A DNA stretch of 64,000 nucleotides, taken from assembly GCA_024114885.1 (NCBI GenBank), contig CP099427.1, forward strand, positions 1,426,001 to 1,490,000, given 5' to 3'. The notes beneath the pieces were generated by a model. The model was not told where the DNA came from, searched no databases, and was given only the letters and a program-made list of their open reading frames with translations. Shown one piece after another: positions 1 to 11,775 of the stretch. The position numbers and the translations under genes were made by a program. Origin of the DNA: Septoria linicola. Lineage: Eukaryota > Ascomycota > Dothideomycetes > Mycosphaerellales > Mycosphaerellaceae. Positions within the stretch are counted from its first letter, which is position 1. Each line of letters begins with the position of its first letter.

Positions 1-295
1 GCTCGGCTGCTGGGATGTGTGTGTATTTCGGATGCTGCGGTCAGCCGACTTTCACCGCTCACGAGTCGTCGTGTCTCTCGTCTTGTCCTCCACTGTCTCT
101 CGTGACGATGCCAGCGTGATGTTCCACCTCAGAAGCAGTCAGTTCAAACTCAATCGCCGACAAGGTTTACACCAGCTGATGACAGCACAAACACCTATTC
201 ATGGCAATCACAAATTGACGAAGCTCAGTACATGGGGCCAGTCTTTCCCTTTTTCAAATAGCTAACAGTTGACGGAATTTTCCACTGCCACCACA
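1..295. other. window start, no supported gene
   Basis: This stretch lies downstream of the nitrilase stop. It holds only a short open frame without recognisable content, and presumably carries the nitrilase 3' untranslated region. Confidence 0.5.
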
Positions 296-1448
296 CTACA
301 TCTTCGGCTTCCAGAAGTGCACCTGCCAGCTTGCCTCATCCGTGACCCTCAGACTCAGCAAATCTGGTCGGGAATAATGTCCAACAATATCCAAATTGTG
401 CTTCGCCAGCGCCTTCTTGTTCAAGTCCACGTCCGCAAACAACAGTCCTTCTTCGCCAGGATCCAAATGCTTGACCAGCTCCTGCCCATCAGGTCCGAAG
501 ATCCTACTAAATCCTCCACCGGGCGTTTTGGCATACTTGAAACCGACAAGCTGACACCTTTCACGACTGCTCTCATTTTTCAAGATTTGGCTGGACAGGA
601 TGACAAACGTTGCACCTTCCATGGCCATGACTTGGCTCAAACGAGCATTCATCTCACTAGTGATATGGTACTGCCATCCAGGAACTTGTTCATCCCAGAT
701 CAGCGGCCAAGATGCGACGTGGATGTCGACGTCCTGGGCATATTCGTAGTAGCGAAGCAGTGTTTGACTATGCTCCCAGCAATTGAGACCACCAATATTG
801 CCGAATGCGGAGGGTACGACACTCTTGAGTGAGTCGGCTTGGCCGTCGCCGAAGTATGCACGCTCAACATGAGTGGGCTTAATCTTGCGACGGTGGTGAA
901 CAATGGTCCCTGTTGGGTCGATGAAGGACTGACAATCCAGTTAGATGGCTTTGAAATGTTGTGAAATGTAAATGGTCACGGCTAACCTGAGCAATGTAGA
1001 TGCTTCCTCGACACCGCTCGCTGTAGCCCAGGACAACGAACATTTTGGCTTTCTTCACGGCAGCACGGATGCGGTCCATCTGAGGTGAATCCTTCTCAAG
1101 TGAGTTGCGGTAGTACTCATCCTGCCAAGCGTATCAGCAATCTACACAGAGATCCAATTCCATGAGGCCTCACCATGAACGCCGCACAGTCGAGCACAGA
1201 ATTCGCCCAGATACTCCTATCGGCACAGGTCAGTGTCATTGATAATGTTGCGTGGTCTGCTCCGTATACCATGGATACCCGGGAATGAAGACCTCCGGAA
1301 AGCCCAGCACATTGGCACCTCCAGCTGCAGCTTCCTCGATGAGCGCGATGGACTTATTCACGCCGCCTTCGAGGTCGTTCCAAGCTGGTTCAGCCTGGAT
1401 GGCTGCGACACGAACCATACGTGGCTCAGCTGCTACGATCGCAGTCAT
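296..1448 (-). CDS. nitrilase-superfamily enzyme (aliphatic/aryl nitrilase or cyanide hydratase type)
   Basis: Hydrolyses a carbon-nitrogen triple bond (nitrile to acid, or cyanide to formamide) through a covalent thioimidate on a Cys. Four exons join in frame: 1448-1270, 1216-1174, 1121-987 and 928-296, giving 329 aa; every intron is GT-AG. The Glu-Lys-Cys triad is visible: Glu in GFPEVFIPGYPW (exon 1), Lys in HRRKIKPTHVER and Cys in GGLNCWEHSQ (both exon 4). The C-terminal HYSRPDLLSL stretch is typical of fungal nitrilases. The start MTAIVAAEPRMVRVAAIQ puts the first beta strand where the family has it. At 329 aa it is slightly shorter than the 350-370 aa common for cyanide hydratases, so an aliphatic or aryl nitrilase is somewhat more likely. 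Substrate cannot be told from sequence. The next gene (CCT2) lies on the same strand and is unrelated. Confidence 0.92.
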
Positions 1449-2337
1449 GATAGCAGCGCGTCTGGTGAGAATTGTAGACCGGCGTTCGAGAAATGTGTGA
1501 AAGAAGTGTGTACAGACTGGCAGATGTCATCTGAAGGATGGGCTATCAATAAGTACATCCTTCTCTCTACCACTCACCAAGCTCCAAGATGCGGATCCGA
1601 CAAGAGCACAGTGCGGCAATCTTTGTTCAAGCATATGCATGGAAGATAAAGAGGGCACCACTAACATACTCGGGACGTATCTTAAGTTACCAACGTCCAA
1701 CACGATGCACAATCATCATCTGTCCCAATTGAGCCATTGACAGAAAGTCGTAGATATACATGCAGGAACCTTCAACAGCAACCAATGATCCGTTGAGTGA
1801 CTGCGGCAACGTCCAGCTTAACCATGTCCCTCATACCGGCAGACTCTGCTTCTTCTCATATTTGCAGCTCGTAAGTCGCTCAAAGCACCTTTCTCTTATC
1901 TAGAGTTACCGTGAGCTTTCATGTGAGGTTCTTGATAGTGTACAAGGTTGACAAGCTGATATCGACATCGATGAGAGGAAAGTGAAACTTTGATCACAAC
2001 TTCACCAATCAATAGACTGACTTGTCGTTCATGCAAGTCAGCTTGAGATGGCCTGACGCTATCTTGTCGACGTCAGGTGAAGTAGCATTCGGCATGATAG
2101 CACTCCAGAGAGACTTGTCTGACGTCGACATAGTCGAGCAGATTGACGGACTGTCATGTCATGCACGACCACATTTCCATACATCATGTAGCATCAACGG
2201 CAATGGGTGGTATCTAGCGCACATCCATCATCGAGCGTAGCATAGTGCCGCCATCTAGCCATTCTTTCTTTTAGCTTTTCGCACCAGACTCCTGCGCTAT
2301 GCAAGTCCTTTCCTGCTCTCATGCTTCTCCTTCAAGC
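1449..2337. other. intergenic region, nitrilase promoter and CCT2 3' side
   Basis: There are 889 bases between the nitrilase start and the CCT2 stop, both on the minus strand. Short open frames here have no recognisable domain and uneven codon use. It presumably holds the nitrilase promoter and the CCT2 3' end; I see no repeat or RNA gene. Confidence 0.4.
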
Positions 2338-4073
2338 TTACATCCTCTCCCTCTGTCGCGGCGCAGCACGAATAATATTGTCCACGCGCAACAACAGCTC
2401 TGCAGCTTCACTCGCCGAGCTAACAACAGCATGCTTGAGCTTATGCGCTTCAATAACGCCCAACTCGCGCATATCCGCGATGCCGCCGCCTGGCTTCATC
2501 AGGTCCAGACCAGAAGACGACATGCCCGAGTACACAGCCTTGCGTAACCGCGCGACGAGATCGGCGGAGTCGAGACCAGCATTGTCCGCGAGGATGGTGG
2601 GGAGTTGTCGGAGAGCTTTGGAGAAGGAATCGACAGCGAGGGCTTTCTTGCCTGCGACGTTTTGGGCCGCTTGGTCGACGGCTTTGGACATGACCATTTC
2701 GGCGCAGCCGCCTCCGAGGGTGGTTTTCGGGTGCTTCACGGTTTGAGAGAGGACGGCGAGGGCGTCGTGGAGAGATCGTTCGGCCTCGTCGAGGAGTTGT
2801 TCTGAGGAGCCGCGGAGGACGATGGTGCAGGCACGGCCTGCGGCTACGCCGGAGAAGCGGATTAGGTTGTCTTCGCCGATGACGACCTCCTCGATTAGAT
2901 CGCAGTGGCCGAGCTTGACGTGTTCGGGATGATCGAATGTGCTTGTGATCTCTGCTCCGGTGACCAGTGCCAATCGCTCCACGCCATCGAAGTCTGCGTG
3001 CTCTATCGATGCGATGCCTGCGTCTGTGAAGAGCTGTTCGGGCCAGTTGTAGATCAGTTGTCGGTTGACGAAGCAGTTGATTCCGTGTCCCTTTATCTTC
3101 TCCACTTTGGCCTTCATCTTTTCCCGCTCGGCCTTTTCCAGCTCTGCCAGCTTTCCTGTGCCGTCCACCTTGACTCTTGCGCCGAAAATCTTGACCTTGT
3201 CTGTGTCCATTGATGTGTTCGCGACCATGATCTTTGCATTTTCCACCCTCTTCACTTGGCCCGTTCCGAACTTTTTGTCGAGAATGAAACCTGGGTCGAG
3301 GTATGAATCCGAGAGCTTTCCACCGGCCTTCTTGATGATCTGGATGTGTGTCAAGTCGGTCGAGCCTCTCATGCGTAGTACGGCGTCTGTAGCGAGCTCG
3401 GAGAAGTAGTCTCGGTCCTGCGACAGCACTTTTGAGGAGAGCGTTGTGCGGGCGATTGCGATCAAGTCTCGGCGGAATTCCTCTGGCTTGCTGCTGTGGT
3501 CCACGGCAGTCTCCTCCAACGCCTTCAACGCCGCAGCGCTGGCTATCCGGTATCCCTCGATGATCGTTTGCGGGTGGATTTTCTGGTTTACAAGCTGCTC
3601 GGCCTCGCGCAAAAGTTCTGCGGCCAGAACTGCGACACTGGTGGTTCCGTCTCCCACCTCATCGTCCTGCACTTTCGAGATGTTGACCAGCACTTTCGCG
3701 GCGGCGTTGTCGAGGGCCACACTCTTCAAGATCGTTGCGCCATCGTTCGTGACCAGGACCTCGCCCGTCGAGGCACTTTGGAGGATCTGCACAGTCAGTC
3801 GATGTCCTCGCTACTTTCTGCTGCTGTCTCACCTTGTCTTGACCCTTTGGCCCCAATGTGGATTTGACGAGATCACCAATCGCAATTGCACCAACAAAAG
3901 CGCTGCATCGTTGTCAGCATGAATTCTTGCTCGTTCCTATTCGTTTCTGTAGACTGCATACCTCAAACGAGCCTGCTCTCCTCGCTCTTGCTCGCCTCCA
4001 TCTGCGAAAATTTGTTGAGACTGAGAACTGTTAGTGTATATTCACAACTCATAGTCAAGATAGTGCTCACCAT
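2338..4073 (-). CDS. CCT2: T-complex protein 1 subunit beta (CCT2 chaperonin subunit)
   Basis: Beta subunit of the cytosolic CCT/TRiC chaperonin, which folds actin, tubulin and other proteins with ATP. Four coding exons: 4073-4071 (the ATG alone), 4020-3962, 3902-3833 and 3786-2338, giving 526 aa, the usual size for the family. The spliced N-terminus reads MSQQIFADGGEQERGEQARL and then AFVGAIAIGDLVKSTLGPKG, which matches CCT2 throughout. The ATPase signature DDEVGDGTTS, the apical-domain segment HGINCFVNRQLIYNWPEQLF and the C-terminal LRVDNIIRAAPR are all present. The first intron begins immediately after the start codon, so the first coding exon is three bases. That join is supported because the next exon begins SQQIF, as yeast Cct2 begins MSVQIF. 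Subunit identity is secure from the beta-specific N-terminus. Confidence 0.96.
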
Positions 4074-5589
4074 GTTGAGCGTGAATGAATGTGATTTGGG
4101 ATTCTGTTTCGAGCTCACGTCCAAACGCGAAGCTGGTGGAGAGGTTCCTGCCAGAATAATTGTAGACAGCAGTCTAACTTAGCCTAATCAGGCAAGCGCG
4201 GATGACTGCACATCCCGCCTGAACTACAACTCCGTCTCTTGTTCTCCATCAACACAACACAACACAATATACGCCTAGGGCCTTATGTGATTGCGACTTG
4301 ACCTTGGCCAGCCAGGACCTCTTGTCAGGTCTCGCTGACTGCCTTCACTCGAGACTCCGATCAGCTACTTTCCCTAAACTCCCACTTCTGGACCTGCTTC
4401 AATTCGTGCCATGCTGGTCCGATGCGCAGTGTACAACTAACTTCCTGGCTCTCCAACGCGCCTAAGACATGGCATATGCGTCCGAAAGCTCAGTCGAGTG
4501 GAGACGAGTACCATCAATTGACTTTTGAAATGTCTCGTCACTCGCTCTGGTACACTATTTGCCTTCATATCCGCTATGCCATGGACGCACACACGACAAG
4601 GCATCGCAGAAGTTATCAGAGACCCGCAACGTCCAAACAATCAATCTCTATTTTACGATTGTGAAAATGGGTGGATCTTGAGCGTGTGTGACAAGCGTCT
4701 TGCGGGCAAATGAGAGCGTGCTATGTGCTTCCGCCATTGATCACAAGAAACGGCCAGTCCAAACAAATTGTTATCACCCACTTTACGAGTTTGAAACCAT
4801 GCCAACGACCACGACTGGGTAGGCCACGACGCACGAACGCATGACATGACTGCGCATGGGTTCACCCCTCAAGTCGCGGAATTGGAAGAACGCTGCAGAG
4901 GTGATACATGCAGATGCGCGTGTAGTGCATTTCTAAGGAATCGAAAGAACATTGCCTTTTCTAGCTTAAAAGAGGAGCTCGACTCATGCTCGCTTTCCGC
5001 TGTCGACCAAATCGTGAGTGGCCACTAAGTCGTCTTTCGGCATGAGCCGCTGCATCGACTTCCAGCCTCAGCCTGCATATTGACGACGAAATTTGACCAC
5101 GCGATCAGTGCTCTATCCCCGGCTCACAAGATGTATTGTTTGCTGTGCCGGCAGGGATTGGAGGTGATCAGCCTTGGACAAAGAGCTTGTCAGAACTCGA
5201 GGCCATTCAGGCATGCCTTTGTTCGAGACCAATGCGTGATAGGCACTTCCAACTCCTTCTTAGCCGGCTACCACCACTAGTCGGTCTGTGCACGAAATAT
5301 CAGACGTCGCTATGGCTCTAATGCGGTGTTCGCAGAGGTAGATGAAGACAGTACGCATACGCACGAACATTCACTAGCTGGTGGCTGGGTACTCGACTTA
5401 CACAAGCCACCGCTGCCTTGGACTATAAGTACTTCTCGTCGGCCACCTTCAACGTGACCACAACATTGCCATCTGCTGATGCTTGCACTCGGTAATTGTA
5501 TAGTAGCAGCAAACAGTGGCCTTCGCGCAAGACAGCTCGAATTCGCGACAAAGCAACCGAACGAGAAGAACAAAGTACCGCTCAGCACA
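4074..5589. other. divergent promoter region between CCT2 and the 5.6-kb gene
   Basis: About 1.5 kb separates two divergent genes. It holds no open frame with recognisable content and no obvious repeat apart from a short ACA-rich tract near 4250-4270. An in-frame ATG at 5479 could extend the downstream protein by 37 residues. Confidence 0.4.
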
Positions 5590-6849
5590 ATGGAGGACAG
5601 TGCGGCCGGCGATATGGCTTCGTCAATAGTGGAGAATGAGGTTCCAGGCATCAATATCAGTAAACGGCGCCGCTCCGACCAGGTAGATGATAGCGAAAGA
5701 TCGCCACCCAAGCGACATCGTGGTGCATCTCTGGGCGCTGCTGAAGGTATTCATACTGCCTTTGCCAACCTGCCGGACTGGAACGACGATGACGACCTGC
5801 TGGAATCCTTTCTTCAGGAGGATGCCAGAGCTGGGAGTGACCCGCCAGAGACGTCAGGTCGGGCTTTCACTCCAATCAATGCCAGCACTGCCATAGGCTT
5901 TCCGATGCCTCAAACTCTCAGGAGCACTGAACTCACTGCGCCGGGCGCGAGTCACACTGCTTCCGCACCCACTCCAGATGACTGGCGTACCACTACCGGT
6001 ATTGTCAACGGCAGAACTCTAGACGAAATCTTTACAGGAGATACGAAGCACATCTCGGACTCGACACTCTTTCAAATGTCCAAGCTGTTCACCATACCTT
6101 CCATCATTGAGAGAACCAACAGCAATCGACGAGAAGATCTTGTGGCCGAGCCAATGTTGCGCAAGCGGTTAGGTGACTACAAGAAGAATGTCCTTGCTGC
6201 AGACTCAAAGTGTGCGTACGGCTTCGAGTATGAACTGAACAAAGGTCGACATGATAACGGCCACAAAGGTGTTCGGATGCCACCAGCGAGTCTCAAGTGT
6301 GGAAACTGTCAGATATGTCTACAGTGGCATGATCCTGTCGAACCTACCAAAGTGTTTGAGTGGTGGACCAGATCACAGTTTGAGGAAGATGCAAGTGCCG
6401 GTGACCAGGCTGCACCAGCATTGACAGCAGTCGGTCCAATGCCGAATCCACTCGAGAGACTAGCCAGGCCTACAGCTAAGCGCAAGAGATCTGTATCGAA
6501 GCTGCCTCCGTATCAAGACAATGGAGTCCCCAATGACAAGCACACCCGGCCCTCAACCACCACATCAGCATTCGAAAAACGCAAGCATTCCTCAGCGACC
6601 TCGCCCATCATGAGTCACGACTCCTCGTCCGACAGCGACTCGGGTTTCGACGACCAAAAAGCGCCGCCACCAACTGTTCCTCTTCGCAGACCATTAGCCG
6701 CCAAAAGCACAAACACGGCGATAAGGAATCAGGCTACGACGGAGCAGAGAGACGGTACAAAGCGTCAAGATGGTAACGAGGTCAAACCCGGCAAGAAGAA
6801 GCAGATCAGGATTGATGATATGCTCAGACCTGGAGAAGAACAACAATAA
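5590..6849 (+). CDS. hypothetical nuclear-looking protein with a CxxCxxC motif
   Basis: A 419-aa protein I do not recognise. The N-terminus has a basic cluster (SKRRRSD and PPKRHRG) resembling a nuclear localisation signal, followed by an acidic stretch (WNDDDDLLESFLQED). The middle part (roughly residues 140-275) looks folded: GRTLDEIFTGDTKHISDSTL, then a segment ending KCGNCQICLQWHD, a possible small metal site with three Cys. The rest is Ser/Pro/Lys-rich and probably disordered, ending with a basic segment and QIRIDDMLRPGEEQQ. The start at 5590 has a strong context (A at -3, G at +4); an in-frame ATG at 5479 would add 37 residues but has a weak context. It is a single exon. A DNA- or chromatin-associated role is only a guess from composition. 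Confidence 0.75.
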   Translation: MEDSAAGDMASSIVENEVPGINISKRRRSDQVDDSERSPPKRHRGASLGAAEGIHTAFANLPDWNDDDDLLESFLQEDARAGSDPPETSGRAFTPINASTAIGFPMPQTLRSTELTAPGASHTASAPTPDDWRTTTGIVNGRTLDEIFTGDTKHISDSTLFQMSKLFTIPSIIERTNSNRREDLVAEPMLRKRLGDYKKNVLAADSKCAYGFEYELNKGRHDNGHKGVRMPPASLKCGNCQICLQWHDPVEPTKVFEWWTRSQFEEDASAGDQAAPALTAVGPMPNPLERLARPTAKRKRSVSKLPPYQDNGVPNDKHTRPSTTTSAFEKRKHSSATSPIMSHDSSSDSDSGFDDQKAPPPTVPLRRPLAAKSTNTAIRNQATTEQRDGTKRQDGNEVKPGKKKQIRIDDMLRPGEEQQ

Positions 6850-7969
6850 TATGAAAGCACTGGGCGATAGCAATGAACTCAGGGATTTGTTCGATTGAAG
6901 GGTTAAGTTCATGCAAGTATGTATATTAGATATTTTGGTAATGGAAGCGAGGTTCGCTAGGTCTGCGTTGTCGAGAGCTAGGCTCCTGCACGCGGGCAAT
7001 CGACGCCTCACGGCGGCGAGGAATGATAGAGTCACTTGACTGTCTGACGAGGAGACGCACAGATAATAACAGGATAGATAAGAACCTCCTACATATTTCA
7101 ACAAGGCCATCGGGATCCCTTATTCACTCACTCTCTTGCACTTGTCTGCCAGTCCATCCATCTCCATGCACCCTGGACGCTATCGATTCCTATATGATTT
7201 TTGCTCCAACGATACCGCCAGAGCGCCCGCCAGCCTAGATATTTCACATTTCAACGCGACGGGAGAGGGTAAATCGTTTGATTAAGGTTACTGTCTCCGT
7301 GATTCTTTGCCCACCATGCCGCCAGAGAGTCAGACGTCTCGAGTTGGCTATAGCGAGTAAATTGGGAGCTAACCTCATTGTCTCTGCTGGCTGGCAGGCT
7401 GTATACACTGCTGTCGTCAAGTTTGCGCTCTTCACAGATGGACGTGCGTCGGTCGATGGTCTTGCCGCTTCTTCATACATGCATTGAGTTGATGTGCACT
7501 TACTCACTATATCTTGAGTGAGACTGGAGTTCCCTCCATCTTATTGACGCTCTGAACACCGGTATACCGAGCCAGCTCAGAGAGCGAGTATGTATGAGTT
7601 TCGAGAGTGCCGAGCCTAGATTCCAGGCTTTGTCTCAAGACCGGGTGGCAGTCGTCGTATAGTAAGCAGAACGTTTTCAGAATAATGTTCATGGGGCTAC
7701 TACTGCACCTGTCTCCAACGGGTGAGGCGACAGCCAAGGCATTCTGAGCGCGAATCGCTGTTGTTTGAGGCGCCGCCTGTTGGGAGATGGTCCCGCAAAC
7801 AGGGAGTTCTCCAGGCATGCGCTGCCACCGGTTCTTATACGTTGCCTGATGCAGGGCCCAGTGTGGAGATTATGGCCATTGATCCTGGCCTTTTGCTTCA
7901 CTATACCTGGATCTAAGGAGGTGCAGGCTCGTGGTGTTAGAGAAAAGCCAAGCATCGTCGACAAGGTAA
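6850..7969. other. gene-poor region left of the MITE
   Basis: No supported gene. Open frames on both strands are short, overlap each other and show no domain. The left target-site copy (TAA, 7967-7969) of the mobile element closes this stretch. Confidence 0.45.
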
Positions 7970-8415
7970 GGCCCCGTTTACTAGCAGGCGATTATCGATG
8001 GAAACACGATTATCGCTAATTAGCGATAATCGCAGAGTCGCTACATTCTCGCTCGGTATACGCGACGATAATTAACTAGTGCACTTGTTAGTAATCCTTG
8101 GCTGCGGCTACGACGCGACACGTTGGCGTTTGAATCCCTTCGGAATAGCGACCTTTCTACATTGGTATGCTAGCGCTACGCCATGAAGTCTATCTCGATG
8201 AATTCAGCTATTTTTTTGTCGCTGAATGGGTGGGTATTTGGCTTTTGGCGTCTGACCTACCATCGCAGGCTCCGAGCGCTCGTACGACCGGAGTTCAGCG
8301 ATAATCGACAATCTACACTCGCTAGGCAAAACGGCCACAATACGCTGCGATTATCGCTAAAATCGCCTGACGATTATAGCTTATAAGCGATAATCGCCTG
8401 CAAGTAAACGGGCCC
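7970..8415. mobile_element. PIF/Harbinger (Tourist)-like MITE, 446 bp
   Basis: A short non-autonomous DNA transposon. The ends are near-perfect terminal inverted repeats: the left begins GGCCCCGTTTACTAGCAGG, and the right, read on the other strand, begins GGGCCCGTTTACTTGCAGG, differing at two of the first 19 positions, with a matching GCGATTATCG extension. Both ends are flanked by TAA (7967-7969 and 8416-8418), the three-base target duplication expected for PIF/Harbinger elements (TWA). The interior repeats GCGATAATCG and its complement several times in the subterminal regions and contains a near-palindrome around 8003-8031. No transposase is encoded, so movement would depend on one supplied elsewhere in the genome. 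A TA duplication (Tc1/mariner) is an alternative reading, but the GGSCCCGTTT terminus favours Harbinger. Confidence 0.85.
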
Positions 8416-8418
8416 TAA

Positions 8419-9896
8419 GCTTCTGGGTGAGGTAGCATCGGATGGGTTGGTGAGCTCAAGATTCTGCACCAGCTGCAGGAGACCGCATTGGTTAGTATTC
8501 ACACAAGACTGGCGCTGGAATGTCGTCGCGCTTGTAAGTTTTGGGTTAGCAAAGATCCAATGACAACATCTATTCCTGATTCTTGTTTCATCAGGTCAGA
8601 GAGATGCAGTTGGTGCCGGTTGTGCTCGGCTCCAGCTCCGTACACGCATTCCTCAGCTCTAGCTTGGTGTAGAGCTGAGGTCCATCGTCAGGATGGAGTC
8701 AGACTTCGATCGCTGACAGCTGAAGTCGTGATAAGCCTGGCCACGGCTCTACCCCAGATTTCCACACGCAGGAGACCACCAGGTTGCAAATTACGTATTG
8801 GTAGTGCGAAATGGCCGTCTTGATTGCATTGCTTGAATATGGTGGGCACCACTGGCCGGTCTGGTAATCGCTGTTGTCTGACCTGTGACACGATACCTAG
8901 CCGGACCTTCCGCCGCCGATAGATATGGTAGCATGGAGCTCGCGTCCCTGCAGCTCATGGGGCAATCACGAGATGTGAATGCGAGGTACGTAGACAGTTC
9001 GTGCCGGGCCTTTGAGCTGTGTGGGGTCATGATTGGCATGTAGAGCCAAAGCTATCGGCTCGGTGCGTTTGAGGTAGATGGAAGTAGACTGTCTGATCTG
9101 CGAAGCCTTGCAGAGACATGGTATGAGGTCTCTTCTCGATGTGGAAGTTCTGTCCAGCAGGAATGTGATCAGAATGTTCTGAGCGAGCATGCTGCAAGTG
9201 TGGGGCGAGTGGCACCACGGACCGACTGCGACCACAACTGGGCGATCAGTAGAATGGCATCCGGTCCTTTGCGTAGCTTGCTCGCATACGAATGAGCAAG
9301 TCCGCGAGCATGTCGGTGGATTCGCGTATCACAGAAACACAAAGACTTCTGAGATGCGAAGCTTCGATGTAGCACCATGGGCGGGAGAGCCAATCATATT
9401 CACTCGAGTGGACTACCCCGCGATGCCAAAGAAGACTAAATCCTTTGACCATGCTGAAGATGGCACTACGTTGACATGTGCAACTGGGAGCTTCTGCCAC
9501 CTCTGCCTTCTTCTACGTTCCATCTATCTGCTATAGTTTGTTCTTGCAAAAGATAAGGGTGGCCTCAGAAGAAGAAGAAGAGATCACAGTAATTTGCCAT
9601 CCCGCGAAGACAACGAATATCCCGCCATCACGGACGCCGGTGACGTCGCGTGTTAGTTATTCTAGTGCAACCGCCAACGAAGTGGTTGACGACTCCTGGC
9701 CGATCGCTCGAGAGTGCTAGTTACATATCACAACACGACACCACTTCTCTCTCCACTACTCCCACTGCAAGCTATCTCGACAGTGATCGAAGATAGCATA
9801 GCATAGCATAGCACATTCACTCGGACTGCTGTTGGCCACTGTGCCACTCCAGTCCACGACTTCGACACTTCACTCCCCACGACAGCGATTCCCACC
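8419..9896. other. gene-poor region right of the MITE
   Basis: About 1.5 kb without a supported gene. A short pentanucleotide run (AGCAT units) sits near 9793-9812, just upstream of the next gene. The last few hundred bases presumably hold that gene's promoter and leader. Confidence 0.4.
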
Positions 9897-10869
9897 ATGT
9901 CCGACGACAACAGCAACCGAGGCAGAGCAGACTCGCCGCAACGCGTGCGTCGGTCTTCTTTCGCCGGCGACACATTCGCCAATCTGTTCAGTGGCGGCCG
10001 TTCTAACAGCATTTCACGAACCACGAGTGACTTCAATGGCGGCGCCCAGCAGAGTGTAAGCGGTCAGCAGCCATATGCTGGTGCTGGCCCCATCACTTCT
10101 GCAGCTGCCCAGGCACAGCGTCGACGTCTGTCTCTGACCACGCTGGGACTGTCCGGTTCTCCGAACCAGGCGTCCCCCTTCGGCTCGTACAATAGCCGCC
10201 GCGACTCGTATGGCACAGCTGGCAGCGATAGCATCGACGAGTCTGCAATCGAGGACGACGACGGACGAGCACCAAATCCGACCCCCGCAACTCCCTTCGC
10301 CAGACGTATGAGCTTTGGTGCAAAGGCACTTCGAGATGTGCGGACTGGTAGCACTGCCAATGGCAGCAGCGGTGGTGGTGGAGGCGGAAGTCCCCAAAAT
10401 GGTACTAGTAAACCATCTACTATTACCGAGAATGATGCACCTCCCTCATCATCTTCTGCAACAAATACTGCCAGAACACACAAAGCGAATGGGTCGATCT
10501 CGAGCCGAACCGCTAAAGGTCCAGGTTCGTCTTCGTGTGCCCTTCTCCCTGTTCTATACGATCCATACCACCTCACTTCATATATCCATGTAGGCACATG
10601 CTAACAATTGGCTTAATCTAGGCAACGAAGGCTTCAACTGGTCCGACAACTTCCGCAGCCGGGCTGAGCGAACATCCTCAATTGCTGGTGGCAGCCTGTT
10701 CGGCAATAACAATGTCGGAGGCTCTCCACCAGGAGGTCTGAAGCACGATCGCAGCAAGAGTGTTGCAGTCATGGAGCCGCCAGTGAGAGAGATGCCGAAG
10801 CCGAAGGAGCAAGTCCGACCAGATCACTTCCAGGAGCGTATCCTCAAGGGCGACTTCTACATGGATTGA
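9897..10869 (+). CDS. conserved-looking fungal low-complexity phosphoprotein, function unknown
   Basis: Two exons (9897-10524 and 10622-10869) join in frame to 291 aa; the 97-nt intron has a GCTAACA branch point. The protein is Ser/Gly/Asn-rich with several RRxS sites (VRRSSFAGDTFANLF, RRRLSLTTLGLSG, ARRMSFGAKALRD), which are likely basophilic-kinase targets. The second exon carries NEGFNWSDNFRSRAERTSS and the C-terminal DHFQERILKGDFYMD, which look like the constrained parts of the protein. No enzymatic motif is visible. I know of no assigned function. Its repeated RRxS sites suggest control by a PKA- or Ypk-like kinase, which is inference only. It begins just downstream of a gene-poor stretch and is followed by a minus-strand membrane protein. 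Confidence 0.85.
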
Positions 10870-11775
10870 GATTGGCGGAGTTCGACGAGCATGTGAAGAT
10901 ACGAGACGCACAAAATGCAACAACAACACGCTTGGAACTGAATTCAACGCGGATACGGCAGGACCTCATCTGACGGCGGCCGGAAATGGATGGAATGGCA
11001 AAAGCCTGTGGCTCGACAAGGAAATTGAGCAAGGGAGGGCTGGCGAGGCGAACTTTTTACGACATCACGAATGACAGATGGAGCATACTTTGAGACGCAC
11101 GAGATAACACTCGCTAACAATGGCGAGCTGATGACAGGCGAGGAGGAGGATTCCCAGGCGAGATAGGCCTGCGTACTGCAAATGTACGAATAGCAAATTG
11201 TAACTTCCAAGGATAACTTGAGGAGCAAAATCATGGCTGAGAATGCAGAGCATTGCGGCATATGAAATGGTGTGCCCTTTCTACTCACCCCATACCTCCA
11301 TCACTCATCTGAAAGATGCTGCTTTTGCTTTCCAGATGCAAACTGAGAACAGGTCCCTCTAGTCCGCTTCTCATAGCGACGACATTTGCGTATCCAGAAC
11401 GCGGACAATGCAATGAAGAGTGCACTTTGTTGCTCCCGCAGCATTTCCTTCCCGCGTCGAAGTGAGGTCCCTCCCCCCCGACAATGGTCCTGGCCACAGT
11501 GGACGTGGTCTCGTTATGTTACGTCAAGATGAAATTCGCGCACGTCCTCGCACTTCATGCTGCCGCGAAGACGAGCGAAGAAGTAGGCATCGTCAAAGTG
11601 ACGTTCGATTTGGCGCTTCTGCTGAGTGTCTCACACACCAAAAGATTACTGCGTAGCTACACCCGCAAGAAACCAAAATGAAATTCGAGCACTTCCGCAT
11701 TTGGCTACTTACATCTGTACTCTCGTCTGCTATATCCAGCACTAGAGTCCCTCATCATACTATACAGACAGGTGA
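10870..11775. other. convergent intergenic region
   Basis: About 900 bases between two genes that converge. It presumably holds both 3' ends. I see a C-rich run near 11475 and no gene-like open frame. Confidence 0.4.

Noticed and set aside
2905..3409. Plus-strand frames inside CCT2
   Set aside because: Shadows of a strongly conserved minus-strand exon.
8120..8150. GTTTGAATCCC, resembling a tRNA T-arm
   Set aside because: No acceptor stem, anticodon arm or box A can be matched around it, and it lies inside the MITE.
10064..10597. 177-codon minus-strand frame opposite the 9.9-kb gene
   Set aside because: Composition shadow; the plus-strand frame splices cleanly and has kinase-site and C-terminal motifs.
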